Below are positions 19,629 to 28,730 of a stretch of 39,096 bases of DNA, one piece after another. The stretch comes from Gammaproteobacteria bacterium. Its GTDB lineage: Bacteria > Pseudomonadota > Gammaproteobacteria > Enterobacterales > Kangiellaceae. The position numbers and the translations under genes were made by a program. The notes under the pieces are model-generated. The model made no database searches and had not been told where the DNA came from. It saw only the letters and a list, made by a program, of their open reading frames with translations. The DNA is taken from positions 1 to 39,096 of the forward strand of contig JABXHQ010000060.1 in NCBI GenBank assembly GCA_013373545.1, read 5' to 3'. The number at the start of each line of letters is the position of its first letter. Position 1 is the stretch's first letter.

Positions 19629-21575
19629 TTAGCTTAAGGTTTTAAACTTAACCACCTTCTCGCGGCTATCAGCATTGAACTGTCTTTGGTGCGACAATAA
19701 GTCACAAATATCATGCTGTGGATTGTAACCAGTGGGGAGTTCGAGTAAGCACTGAACAATTTGATGACAGTCGAGATCATTACACAAGGCTTCTAAATGT
19801 CCGAGTGCAGACTGCATTTCCGGCCAACTTAAAAATTCTTCTTTTGCGGTCATAATTCTTGGATGCTCTGTACCCTCAACATTTTCACCGACTAAAAGTT
19901 CTTCATACAGCTTCTCTCCAGGTCTTAATCCAGAGAATTTTATTTCAATGTCGCCTTCAGGATGATCCTTGGACTTCATAGTGCGCCCCATTAAATGGAT
20001 CATACGCTCGGCCAAGGTAGCAATTTTTACCGGCTCGCCCATATCTAAAACAAACACATCACCGCCTCTTCCCATTGCCCCGGCTTGAATAACCAATTGA
20101 GCGGCTTCTGGAATGGTCATGAAGTAGCGAATAATATCTGGATGCGTCACCGTAACTGGGCCGCCAGAACGTATTTGTTCTCGAAACAATGGCACCACAG
20201 AGCCAGAGGATCCCAGTACATTACCAAAGCGTACCATGGTAAAAACGGTCTTTGATCCGCGCTCATTAAGTGCTTGTAAAGCTAGCTCAGCTACACGCTT
20301 TGAAGCCCCCATCACATTGGTAGGACGTACGGCTTTATCGGTTGAAATAAGGACAAATTTTTCAACGCCTGCTTCATCAGCCGCTTCCGCTGCATGAAAA
20401 GTTCCAAATACATTGTTGCGGATCCCTTGCACAATATTATGCTCAACAATCGGAACATGCTTGTAGGCTGCAGCATGGTAAACAGTACTCACACCAAACG
20501 AGCTCATACAATGTTTCAGCAACAGTTTATTTTCAACCGAACCTATCAGTGGATAAACTTTTATCTTCAGACCATTCTTTTTTACATAGCTACGCAACTC
20601 AGCTTCTATCTTATATAAACCAAACTCCGATAACTCATAAAGTAAAATAGCGGTAGGCTGCAGCCGAATAATTTGTCGGCAAAGCTCAGAACCAATTGAA
20701 CCACCGGCGCCAGTTACCATAACAACTTTATTCGCGATACACTTTTCAAGTAAGTCTTGATCAGGATTAACGCTATCTCTTCCTAACAAGTCTTCGATAT
20801 CAAGCTCTTTTAATTCCTCAATATTAACTTTGCCATTGACGATGTCTTCAAGTCCTGCAATCGTCTTAACCTTCAATGGGTAAGGTTCCAGCTTCTTCAG
20901 AATTGAGTTTCGTACCGAATGACTAACCGAAGGTAAAGCCAATAAAACATGCGAAATATTATGCTTAACAGCTAGCTCTCCAAGAGCATCTGGAAGATGA
21001 ACTTTCAATCCATCAATTTCAGAATGTTGAATCGAATAGTCGTCATCGATAAACAGTACCGGACGATACTGATCGCCATGACGCAAGGCCGAAGCTAACT
21101 GTCGGCCTGCCGCGCCGGCACCATAGATTGCCACGTTAACTATATCGCTACCTAAGTTGCGAATATAGGCTCGGAATATCAGCCGCGAGCCACCCACCGT
21201 TAAGGTCAGAAAGCACCAATAAAAAATTGATTGGCCAAAGTGCAAGGCATCCTGAAACAGCCAAACTAAAGCACCGTACATCACCGCACTGATGGTAACG
21301 CCCAACAATAGTACAGAGACCGCCGTGATGCCTATATAGCGTAATATGGCACGATAAAAACCCAGTTTTATAAACACTACAATTGAAGTGACCAGAGTCA
21401 GTAACGTTATCCCAACTTCTTGGAAGGACCAAGCCACAAGGGATTGGTTGTTAACGATAATGGCCAAACTGATTGAAAGCCAAACGGCAAGCGCATCAAA
21501 GATGATGGTGATTGACCTTTTGATGCTGCGAGGTGAGTCAAGAAACCAATGGAGCGCAGACGACAATTTTTCCAT
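19629..21575 (-). CDS. Membrane-anchored UDP-HexNAc 4,6-dehydratase (WbpM/PglF/FlaA1-like)
   Basis: The 648-residue product has four hydrophobic segments in residues ~15-115. A Rossmann-like domain follows (NVAIYGAGAAGRQLASAL, ~145-260). The catalytic SDR domain starts at ~285 (VMVTGAGGSIGSELCRQI), with STDKAVRPTNVMGASK around residues 415-430. This is the layout of the long WbpM/PglF/CapD dehydratases. These act at the inner membrane, converting UDP-GlcNAc to UDP-2-acetamido-2,6-dideoxy-4-keto-hexose. It is the last gene of the operon and follows the DegT aminotransferase, which would act on that 4-keto product. It is distinct from the soluble FnlA homologue upstream. The exact stereochemistry of the product cannot be told from sequence by eye. 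Confidence 0.92.
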   Translation of the reverse strand: MEKLSSALHWFLDSPRSIKRSITIIFDALAVWLSISLAIIVNNQSLVAWSFQEVGITLLTLVTSIVVFIKLGFYRAILRYIGITAVSVLLLGVTISAVMYGALVWLFQDALHFGQSIFYWCFLTLTVGGSRLIFRAYIRNLGSDIVNVAIYGAGAAGRQLASALRHGDQYRPVLFIDDDYSIQHSEIDGLKVHLPDALGELAVKHNISHVLLALPSVSHSVRNSILKKLEPYPLKVKTIAGLEDIVNGKVNIEELKELDIEDLLGRDSVNPDQDLLEKCIANKVVMVTGAGGSIGSELCRQIIRLQPTAILLYELSEFGLYKIEAELRSYVKKNGLKIKVYPLIGSVENKLLLKHCMSSFGVSTVYHAAAYKHVPIVEHNIVQGIRNNVFGTFHAAEAADEAGVEKFVLISTDKAVRPTNVMGASKRVAELALQALNERGSKTVFTMVRFGNVLGSSGSVVPLFREQIRSGGPVTVTHPDIIRYFMTIPEAAQLVIQAGAMGRGGDVFVLDMGEPVKIATLAERMIHLMGRTMKSKDHPEGDIEIKFSGLRPGEKLYEELLVGENVEGTEHPRIMTAKEEFLSWPEMQSALGHLEALCNDLDCHQIVQCLLELPTGYNPQHDICDLLSHQRQFNADSREKVVKFKTLS

Positions 21576-21637
21576 AATATTTTCTTATTTAAATTTTTCA
21601 CCTAAATACTAGACCAAAGTGACCACATAGCAAGTTA

Positions 21638-22798
21638 TTAAGGCTTTAAATTGGCGCGGATCACTTGCACAACATAAGCCAATTGTTCGGTGGTCATTCC
21701 CGGATAAATAGGCAATGATAAACAACCTTGCCAATATCGCTCGGTAACGGGAAAGCTCGCGGGGTCTAATTGATATTTTTCTTTGTAATAAGTCATTCGG
21801 TGAAGTGGTTTGTAGTGAACTGAGGTACCAACACCACTCTCATTTAACGCACTGATTAATTGATCACGATTAATCGGCGCAGTTGGTTTTACGACTATAG
21901 GAAACAAATGCCAAGAGTGATGCGCCATGGGCACCCGCGCTTGCGGAAGTTGTATACAATCAATATCGCTAAGCTGTGCCAAATAATACTCTGCGCACGC
22001 TTGGCGTTGCTCGCGAAATAAGTCGACGCGCTCAAGTTGCGCCAAACCGATTGCCGCGTTCACATCGGGCATATTGTACTTAAAGCCAGGCGCAACAACA
22101 TCATACTCCCAGCTCGCATTTGCTTTGGTAAATCGGTCCCAAATATCACGGTTAATTCCATGCAAGCGCATAGTTTTTATTCGAGCTGCGATAGCCTCAT
22201 CATTGGTCACCACCATACCACCTTCACCGGTTGTCATGGTTTTATTGGCATAGAAACTAAAGCAGGTCACATCACCCACAGAGCCGACGGGGCCGTAACT
22301 GTCAAAAGCAGGAAAGGCATGCGCGGCATCGAGAACTAATTTGATACCCTGCTCTTTACAGTAATCCCATACACCATTAGCCCCTACCAACTCTACTGAT
22401 TGGCCACCAAAATGAACCGCTACTACCGCTTTGATATCACCATATTCGGCAACTGCCGCTTCGATAGCCGCGCGGGTAATTAACTGAGTTGACTCATCAA
22501 CATCGACAAAAACCGGATCAGCTCCAAGATAGCGAATGACTTCAGCTGAAGCAGTAAATGTCAAAGAAGGCACAACGACTTTATCCCCAGCGTTAACGCC
22601 GATCGCTTCCAATGCCAAATGTAGGCCAGCGGTGCAAGAATTAACCGCCAAAGCATGATCCGTATGACAGCGTTGCTTAAAAGCCGCTTCTAACTCACTG
22701 GCTTTTTTTGCTGTCGTTAACCAACCACTTTCGAGGACACTGGTGACTTGATCAATTTCAGCTTGAGAACATTCAAATTTAAAAAACGGTATTTTCAT
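21638..22798 (-). CDS. DegT/DnrJ/EryC1/StrS-family PLP aminotransferase (PglE/WbpE-like)
   Basis: This 386-residue protein is a sugar aminotransferase that would place an amino group on a UDP-4-keto sugar. Seen are TAKKASELEAAFK, the LDAAHAFPAF segment around the PLP-binding aspartate, and the catalytic lysine motif YANKTMTTGEGGM near residue 190. The open frame extends to a TTG at 22810. I prefer the ATG at 22798, which has GGA seven bases upstream. Lying between the initiating transferase and the WbpM-like dehydratase, it most likely makes UDP-2-acetamido-4-amino-2,4,6-trideoxy-hexose. No PglD-type N-acetyltransferase is encoded nearby, so the 4-amino group may stay free or be modified from elsewhere. 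Confidence 0.9.
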   Translation of the reverse strand: MKIPFFKFECSQAEIDQVTSVLESGWLTTAKKASELEAAFKQRCHTDHALAVNSCTAGLHLALEAIGVNAGDKVVVPSLTFTASAEVIRYLGADPVFVDVDESTQLITRAAIEAAVAEYGDIKAVVAVHFGGQSVELVGANGVWDYCKEQGIKLVLDAAHAFPAFDSYGPVGSVGDVTCFSFYANKTMTTGEGGMVVTNDEAIAARIKTMRLHGINRDIWDRFTKANASWEYDVVAPGFKYNMPDVNAAIGLAQLERVDLFREQRQACAEYYLAQLSDIDCIQLPQARVPMAHHSWHLFPIVVKPTAPINRDQLISALNESGVGTSVHYKPLHRMTYYKEKYQLDPASFPVTERYWQGCLSLPIYPGMTTEQLAYVVQVIRANLKP

Positions 22799-22828
22799 CA
22801 ACGATTCCAAGAGTCTGATAGCTTATTG

Positions 22829-23410
22829 CTAGCCTTTTACAACAGAGAGTAGGGTTTTAGCAATTATTTTTAAATCATAGCCTAACGATTTTTTTGCGAT
22901 GTAAGATTCATAAAGATCCAACTTCGCTGGCAGTATCACATTTTGATAATACTCCTGAGGGTTTTGCTGTGCACTTAACAATGCTTCTTCATTCCGAAAG
23001 CGAATAGAAGCAGGGTCTGTTATACCCGGTTTAACTTTATGCACTCGCGCCCATCGCTCGGGATAAGTCTCAACCCACTGTCGAACTTCTGGCCTTGGGC
23101 CAGCAAACGACATTGTACCATTGATAACATTTAAGATTTGAGGTAATTCGTCCATCTTTGTTTTGCGTAATATTGCCCCTACTTTTGTCACGCGACTTTG
23201 CGAGCCGGCATCAAACTGTCCTTGTTCAGCTCCTTTTAGGTTACGCATTGAGCGAAACTTGAAAATTTTAAAGTCACGACCAAATTGCCCAACTCGGGTT
23301 TGCCGAAAAAAAATCGGTCGACCATCAGTAAGTAAAATAACAACGGCCAGTAATAGAATGACTGGAAATATAACAATAAACACCAAAAAGGCGACTAAAC
23401 GTTCTAACAT
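22829..23410 (-). CDS. Initiating phosphoglycosyltransferase (PglC-type sugar transferase)
   Basis: The product is 193 residues, the size of the minimal monotopic PglC family. A single N-terminal re-entrant hydrophobic helix (residues 4-28) is followed by FFRQTRVGQFGRDFKIFKFRSM. It continues with KTKMDELPQILNVI, containing the Asp-Glu catalytic pair, then SFAGPRPEV and KPGITDPA. It transfers a sugar phosphate (for PglC itself, di-N-acetylbacillosamine phosphate) from UDP to undecaprenyl phosphate, starting repeat-unit synthesis at the inner membrane. It starts one base after the sulfotransferase stop codon. The neighbouring aminotransferase and dehydratase suggest a 4-amino-4,6-dideoxy-HexNAc donor. 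Confidence 0.93.
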   Translation of the reverse strand: MLERLVAFLVFIVIFPVILLLAVVILLTDGRPIFFRQTRVGQFGRDFKIFKFRSMRNLKGAEQGQFDAGSQSRVTKVGAILRKTKMDELPQILNVINGTMSFAGPRPEVRQWVETYPERWARVHKVKPGITDPASIRFRNEEALLSAQQNPQEYYQNVILPAKLDLYESYIAKKSLGYDLKIIAKTLLSVVKG

Positions 23411-23411
23411 A

Positions 23412-24281
23412 CTAATTCTCTAGATAACCACAGTTTCGCAACGTCGACTCAATTTCTGGCAAGATGACAGCTAGCCTCTCGCTGGATAATCGGTCGCGCC
23501 ACTTTTCCAAATTTTCTTGCGTAACTTGTTGTCGATAGCGCTGAATGACATCTTCTACCTGGTTCACACCGATAAAATCACAAACCGACTCAATGGCACT
23601 TTCATCGCTCACTAGAGACTCATAAGTTAAAGTAAGAACTCTATCGCTGGCAACGTCCGATAGCTGCTGCTGTGCTTTGTCAACACAGTGCTTCCATTGC
23701 CGCGCGCAAATCACGTCGAGTGATTGCGACTCACTGTCAATATCCATTCCCTTATAACGAGGTCCCCAAACTTTTTGTCCTCGTTTTGAGGAAAAACGTC
23801 CCACCACCATATTCATTAAATACCAAATTGCATAGCGATAATTCGACAGAGGAAAGTATTTTAATTTGTCTTTCAAATAGCCTTTTTGTGGTGGTAGCGT
23901 CCACATTCTCGCCGCAGACTCAACCACGGCTCTTCCGTCACGAATCAAGTGAATGAACTTAGCGTTTGGATAAATCGCTGCTAGAAAAGCCACTCGCAAT
24001 GAATTCGGAACCGACTTTTCAATCATTACGGAAGCGTTTTTATCTGCGTTTTTATTTACCAAGTTGGGTAGTGTTTTTCTAACATAATGGGCTATTGATT
24101 CACTTAAATCAGAAACGGTCAACTCATCGTGAGGCACACGCTCATTTTTATAACGCCATACATAACCAACATCATAAGGAACTTCAGCGACCTCACTGCT
24201 CGCGGCCAATAAGTCTCTTAATAGCTTAGTTCCAGAACGACCTGCACCAATTATAAATACAGGTTGAAAATCTTTAATCAT
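23412..24281 (-). CDS. Sulfotransferase (PAPS-dependent)
   Basis: This 289-residue cytoplasmic protein has the 5'-phosphosulfate-binding loop near its N-terminus (VFIIGAGRSGTKLLRDLL, residues 9-26). The 3'-phosphate-binding region is at about residue 110 (FIHLIRDGRAVVES). Both are hallmarks of the Sulfotransfer family, which moves sulfate from PAPS to hydroxyl or amino groups. It overlaps the upstream wbuB-like gene by 8 bases and abuts the initiating transferase, so it is an integral part of the operon. Probable acceptor: a sugar of the polysaccharide repeat unit, inferred from context. Modification of a lipid or protein cannot be excluded. Confidence 0.88.
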   Translation of the reverse strand: MIKDFQPVFIIGAGRSGTKLLRDLLAASSEVAEVPYDVGYVWRYKNERVPHDELTVSDLSESIAHYVRKTLPNLVNKNADKNASVMIEKSVPNSLRVAFLAAIYPNAKFIHLIRDGRAVVESAARMWTLPPQKGYLKDKLKYFPLSNYRYAIWYLMNMVVGRFSSKRGQKVWGPRYKGMDIDSESQSLDVICARQWKHCVDKAQQQLSDVASDRVLTLTYESLVSDESAIESVCDFIGVNQVEDVIQRYRQQVTQENLEKWRDRLSSERLAVILPEIESTLRNCGYLEN

Positions 24282-25458
24282 TCACAATTGCCTTTTTAAA
24301 TTTCTCTAGAATAACATCTTTATGGAAATACTGGTTTGCTAGCGCTTGGATATGCTCTCGTTGCGAACGGAATTCCTTTACCCGAGAAACCAAATTTTCG
24401 ACAGCATTGACCACGGCTTGTTCTGAATTAGGGGCCACAGCCACCCCCAACTGGTTCTCATTAATAAAACACATTAACTCTGTATCCGAGTCAACTAACC
24501 CCAAAATTGGCAGGCCATTTCCCAAGTACATCATTGATTTACTAGGGTAAGCATAGGCAGTGACCTTTTCCGCTAAGGAAACAATCCCAAAATCACTTTT
24601 ATGCATCTCAACAACAGCCTCATCCACTGGCACAAAGTCTTTAAATTTAATAAAGTCCACTCCTGCTTGACTCACTATGTCTTCAAGCTTTTTTCGGAGC
24701 GGCCCATCACCCAAAAAGGTAAATTCTACGTCGGCTATTTTCACCTGTGTTAAAGCCTGGACTAGAAACTCTAAATTTTGAAAATAACTAAGCGACCCCG
24801 CAAATAAAAATCGAATAGAGGTTGCTTCAATCGCTTCAGGTACAACCGGACGGCTATTAAATATAAAGTTATTAATAATTACTACATTATTGGTATTATT
24901 ACCCCGAGCTGCAAAGGTCGCTTGCATATCTTTAGACAGCGTGATGACTTTCCATGCCTTTGCAACATTTTTCTTATCAATTTTTGCTAACAGCTTTAAT
25001 AGAATATTGGAACGAATAGCGCCGCTATGATGCATCGACTCAGGGTGAATATCTTGACAATGATAAATGTAGCGATAGCCTTTAATGTGACTTAACCAGC
25101 GAACAATTTGCGCAGCAAATATTGGTGGTGTGGTCGCAACCATCACCACAGTTGCTTTGGTTTTTAGTAATACTCGCAACAACCAGAACAAATAGCTCAA
25201 CATTTGTAACGCTTTAACTATTTTTGAGCGCTTGCGAACGGATTGTGCCTGATAACGAATTAATTCAACATTGTTCTCCGCTGCCCATTGCTCCCGCAAC
25301 GCGATATTTTCGGCGGGATCCCCAGAGGCAACCGTCACTTGTCCGAAGTGGCTACGCACCCTTTCGACAATATCTTTCAGCATAATCGCATACGGCAAAT
25401 TTTCTGGCCAAAAATATCGATGTATTACCAGTAAGTGCTCATCTTGCTTACCAGTCAT
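24274..25458 (-). CDS. wbuB: GT4 glycosyltransferase, WbuB-like (probable L-FucNAc transferase)
   Basis: The product is ~394 residues from the chosen ATG. The N-terminal acceptor-side motif is HRYFWPENLPYA, followed by GT-B fold segments (RYIYHCQDIHPES, FLFAGSLSYFQNLEFLVQAL, FLGDGPLRKKLE) and AYPSKSMMYLGNGLPIL, the donor-binding glutamate region being atypical. The frame opens 24 codons further upstream. The ATG at 25458 (MTGKQDEHLLV) begins right at the conserved family start and overlaps the fnlC stop by 11 bases. In other loci, WbuB follows FnlA-B-C and adds L-FucNAc to the lipid-linked intermediate. It is the only obvious non-initiating glycosyltransferase in this operon. Confidence 0.85.
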   Translation of the reverse strand: MTGKQDEHLLVIHRYFWPENLPYAIMLKDIVERVRSHFGQVTVASGDPAENIALREQWAAENNVELIRYQAQSVRKRSKIVKALQMLSYLFWLLRVLLKTKATVVMVATTPPIFAAQIVRWLSHIKGYRYIYHCQDIHPESMHHSGAIRSNILLKLLAKIDKKNVAKAWKVITLSKDMQATFAARGNNTNNVVIINNFIFNSRPVVPEAIEATSIRFLFAGSLSYFQNLEFLVQALTQVKIADVEFTFLGDGPLRKKLEDIVSQAGVDFIKFKDFVPVDEAVVEMHKSDFGIVSLAEKVTAYAYPSKSMMYLGNGLPILGLVDSDTELMCFINENQLGVAVAPNSEQAVVNAVENLVSRVKEFRSQREHIQALANQYFHKDVILEKFKKAIVND

Positions 25459-26602
25459 AGCGGGAAAACTCGTCTTGATTCTTCCACTTGTGCGACAGCT
25501 TGGCAGTTCCCATAATAAGCTTAACGACACGAACCGAAGTATTCGCTACGGTGTACTCTTGCGGGATCTCTCTAGACTCGACAAACTTAAGTTCATTCAC
25601 CACCAGTTCGATAGCGTTCAACAATATTGTTGGGTTTAACCCGGTTAACAAAATTGAACCTGCATCTAATGCCTCTGGCCGCTCGATTGAGTTACGCAAA
25701 GTAACGGCCGGAAAGTCCAACATTGCAGACTCTTCACTGATCGTTCCGCTATCTGATATTGCACAAAAGCAATCTTTTTGCAGCTTATTATAGTCAAAAA
25801 ATCCAAATGGCTTTAAGAAGCGAATGTCGCGCTGCTCAAAGTCTGCGTCAATTGCCTCTAGTCGTTTTCGCGTGCGTGGGTGCGTCGAAACAATTACTGG
25901 CTTCTTATATCGATCATAAATTGACTTCAGGCACTCAACAACTTTTTCTAAATTTTCACGGCTATCAACGTTTTCTTCTCGATGCACGCTAACAATAAAA
26001 TACCCCTGCTTCTCCAGTTTTAATTCGGTTAAAACTTCGCTAGCCTCAATCTCGGACTTCTTTGACTGTAAAACCTCTAACATTGGCGAACCGGTTACAT
26101 AGATAAAGCGATGAGATAGACCTTCACTAATTAAATGACGACGCGCATGCTCGGTATATACCAAATTAAAGTCAGCCAAGTGGTCCACTAACTTACGATT
26201 GATCTCTTCAGGTACATTGGCATCGAAACTTCGATTTCCAGCTTCCATATGGTAGGTTGGGATCTTCATCCTCTTTGCCATCATCAACGCAATTGCACTA
26301 TTAGTGTCACCTAAAACCAATAACGCATCAGGTTTTTCTTTTAATATCACGTCCTCAGTCTTGATAAGAATCTCGCCGAGAACTTTTCCGAGTGATGATG
26401 TGTCTACATTTAAAAAGTGATCGGGCTCACGAACACCTAGCTCATCAAAAAACACTTGATTTAATTCAAAATCATAGTTCTGTCCAGTGTGAACAAGAAC
26501 ATGATCAGTAAACTGATCCAAAAGGTTCATAACTGACGCCAATCGAATTATTTCAGGCCGTGTTCCCAACACGGTCATCACTTTAAGCTTTTTCATATTC
26601 AT
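25448..26602 (-). CDS. fnlC: UDP-N-acetylglucosamine 2-epimerase family enzyme, last step of UDP-L-FucNAc synthesis
   Basis: The product is 384 residues and belongs to the WecB/WbjD family. Motifs include VLGTRPEIIRLA at the N-terminus, VHTGQNYD, HMEAGNRSFD, SVHREENVD and DSGTISEESAML. Following FnlA and FnlB, it is the C2 epimerase that yields UDP-N-acetyl-L-fucosamine. Its first ATG (26602) overlaps the fnlB stop as ATGA. A second ATG at 26596 has better spacing from AAGG and gives a more typical N-terminus (MKKLKVMTVLGTRPE). It overlaps the wbuB-like gene by 11 bases. The assignment is strengthened by the intact fnlA-B-C order. Confidence 0.93.
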   Translation of the reverse strand: MNMKKLKVMTVLGTRPEIIRLASVMNLLDQFTDHVLVHTGQNYDFELNQVFFDELGVREPDHFLNVDTSSLGKVLGEILIKTEDVILKEKPDALLVLGDTNSAIALMMAKRMKIPTYHMEAGNRSFDANVPEEINRKLVDHLADFNLVYTEHARRHLISEGLSHRFIYVTGSPMLEVLQSKKSEIEASEVLTELKLEKQGYFIVSVHREENVDSRENLEKVVECLKSIYDRYKKPVIVSTHPRTRKRLEAIDADFEQRDIRFLKPFGFFDYNKLQKDCFCAISDSGTISEESAMLDFPAVTLRNSIERPEALDAGSILLTGLNPTILLNAIELVVNELKFVESREIPQEYTVANTSVRVVKLIMGTAKLSHKWKNQDEFSRYDW

Positions 26603-27708
26603 ACCTTATGTGCAATCGTATCAGGGTTCTCAGGATCGAACAGTTCATTTGCCCACAGCATTACGACTAACTCTTCGTCGCCAATATTAGTAATATCGTG
26701 CGACCAACCGGGAACAGTCTCAACAACTTGATAATGTCTATCGGAGGTTTCTAACACGTAAGTTTCCCCCGTTATAATATGCCGAAAGCCAAATCGAGCC
26801 GTTCCTTTTAGTACTAAGAACTTCTCATTTTTTGTGTGGTGATAATGCCCGCCACGAGTAATTCCTGGTTTAGCAGTAAAAAAAGAAAACTGCCCAGAGT
26901 CTTGTGTTCTCAGCATCTCAACGAATACGCCGCGCTCGTCACGATGCTCAGTTAAAGAGTAAGAAAATTGTTCGGGTTCAAAATAGCTTATATAGGTTGA
27001 GTACAGCGCTCGAGTAAAGCCGACACCTACTTTTTCACTAGTAATATTTTCTCGGCTATTTTTAAATGCATATAACAACTCGACCAACTTACCTAAGGTT
27101 ACGTGATACTGCGGCGATACAGCATTAAAACTACCTGTTGAAAAATCGGGGTTCGATTCTAGCAACTGCACAATATGGTCAACCACATCGTCGATGTAAC
27201 ACAGTGTCAATTCGATATTCTCATCCGCAACCGAAATTGGTAGATTATTTGCGACGTTATAACAGAAAGTAGCAACAACAGAGTTATAATTGGGACGACA
27301 CCATTTTCCGAAAAGATTTGGCAGTCGAATATTTAAAACCTGATTACCGTTTGTTTGTGATAATTGCTCTAACGCTTGCTCCGCTTCGCGCTTGCTAATG
27401 CCATATGCTGAGTCACGATCGGCATGGATAGAGCTAGAATAAATAACCTTTGCCTTGGCACCTGTTGCGGTAATCGCTTCACATAACTTCTCGGTAAAGC
27501 CGCGATTTCCGGCGGCAAACTCGGCATCGTTTTCGGGACGATTTACTCCAGCCAAATGCACTAAGAAATCGCAATCTTTTACCTTAGTGTTAATTTCAGC
27601 TGTACCAGCGGTATGCGAAAGCGTTGCATAATCTATCGACTTCTCTTTTAATTTAACTACAAGATTCTTGCCTACAAACCCATTCGCCCCCGTTACTAAA
27701 ACCTTCAT
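26599..27708 (-). CDS. fnlB: UDP-2-acetamido-2,6-dideoxy-hexos-4-ulose reductase/epimerase (WbjC/FnlB)
   Basis: The product is 369 residues with two domains. An N-terminal NAD(P)-binding SDR (MKVLVTGANGFVGKNLV, YGISKREAE) is followed by a C-terminal cupin-like domain with GGHYHHTKNEKFLVLKG. This SDR-cupin arrangement is characteristic of FnlB/WbjC/CapF, which epimerises at C3 and reduces at C4 in UDP-L-FucNAc synthesis. The histidine cluster HYHH is the expected metal-binding part of the cupin. It shares one base with the fnlA stop (TAATG) and overlaps fnlC by 4 bases, so the three enzymes are translated as a unit. Confidence 0.95.
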   Translation of the reverse strand: MKVLVTGANGFVGKNLVVKLKEKSIDYATLSHTAGTAEINTKVKDCDFLVHLAGVNRPENDAEFAAGNRGFTEKLCEAITATGAKAKVIYSSSIHADRDSAYGISKREAEQALEQLSQTNGNQVLNIRLPNLFGKWCRPNYNSVVATFCYNVANNLPISVADENIELTLCYIDDVVDHIVQLLESNPDFSTGSFNAVSPQYHVTLGKLVELLYAFKNSRENITSEKVGVGFTRALYSTYISYFEPEQFSYSLTEHRDERGVFVEMLRTQDSGQFSFFTAKPGITRGGHYHHTKNEKFLVLKGTARFGFRHIITGETYVLETSDRHYQVVETVPGWSHDITNIGDEELVVMLWANELFDPENPDTIAHKV

Positions 27709-28730
27709 TATGAAACACCCTTGTGTTTTTCTAATTCATCTCTAACTTCTTTGAGTCTTAAGAGAACTTCCTTTACTCCAGCGACATCTAAACGCTCAGT
27801 GTTGTGAGAGTGGTAATCTTCTAGATGACTTTTGTTGCTGGAGCCTTCAGAAAAGTACTTTTCATAGTTTAAGTCTCGATCATCCATCGACACGCGTATA
27901 AAATCGCCTAAGTCTTCGGAACGCACGAGTTCTTCGGCCGAAGCTAACGTCTCAAATAACTTCTCACCATGGCGTACACCAATAGTTTTTAGTTCAACCG
28001 ATGAGTCGAATAACTCAAGCAAAGCTTGAGCTAAATCTTGCACGGTTGAAGCAGGCGCCTTCTTCACAAAAATATCGCCTTGTTTGCCATGATTAAAGGC
28101 ATAATCGACTAGCTCGACCGATTCCGATAGTGCCATTAAAAAGCGAGTCATATCTGGATTGGTCAAGGTTAAATCACGACCCTCTTTAATTTGCTCAATA
28201 AAGCGAGGAATCACTGAGCCACGTGAGTACATTACATTACCGTAGCGGACACAGGTTATGGTAGTGGCAATATCTTGTCTCGCATAGGATTGCGCTACCT
28301 TTTCCATCATTGCCTTACTCATTCCCATAGCATTTACCGGCATGACTGCTTTGTCAGTACTTAAACAAACCACTTTTTCAACGTTATTGGCAATGGCCGC
28401 TTTTAATACATTGTCACTACCGATTATATTGGTCATAACAGCTTGCATCGGAAAAAATTCGCAAGACGGCACTTGTTTTAAAGCAGCTGCGTGGAATACA
28501 TAATCAACACCTTTTAACGCCGAGTAAATCGAGTCATAGTCACGAATGTCTCCGATATAAAACTTGACTCTTGGGTCATCCATATATTTAGTTCTAAGTA
28601 AATCTTGCTTAGCTTCGTCACGACTAAAAACCCGAATCTCTTTAACGTCATTGGCGCGCAAGTGCTCGGTAACTGTTTTACCGAAGGAACCGGTACCACC
28701 GGTCACCAAGAATACTTTATTTTTAATCAC
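27708..28730 (-). CDS. fnlA: UDP-GlcNAc 4,6-dehydratase/5-epimerase (FnlA/WbjB/CapE)
   Basis: The product is 340 residues. The SDR signature VTGGTGSFGKTVTEHL is at the N-terminus, HAAALKQVPSCEFFP lies around residue 85, and STDKAVMPVNAMGMSKAMME around residue 125. This soluble short form is first in the UDP-L-FucNAc route and lacks the membrane domain of the WbpM-like gene. Translation begins at GTG (28730), overlapping the upstream sulfotransferase stop by 4 bases. A strong GAGGAG lies 8 bases upstream, so the unusual start is well supported. Confidence 0.95.
   Translation of the reverse strand: MIKNKVFLVTGGTGSFGKTVTEHLRANDVKEIRVFSRDEAKQDLLRTKYMDDPRVKFYIGDIRDYDSIYSALKGVDYVFHAAALKQVPSCEFFPMQAVMTNIIGSDNVLKAAIANNVEKVVCLSTDKAVMPVNAMGMSKAMMEKVAQSYARQDIATTITCVRYGNVMYSRGSVIPRFIEQIKEGRDLTLTNPDMTRFLMALSESVELVDYAFNHGKQGDIFVKKAPASTVQDLAQALLELFDSSVELKTIGVRHGEKLFETLASAEELVRSEDLGDFIRVSMDDRDLNYEKYFSEGSSNKSHLEDYHSHNTERLDVAGVKEVLLRLKEVRDELEKHKGVS

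Noticed and set aside
24274..25530. Start of the WbuB-like transferase at 25530
   Set aside because: The extra 24 residues lie inside the conserved end of fnlC and do not match the family. ATG 25458 begins at the conserved domain.
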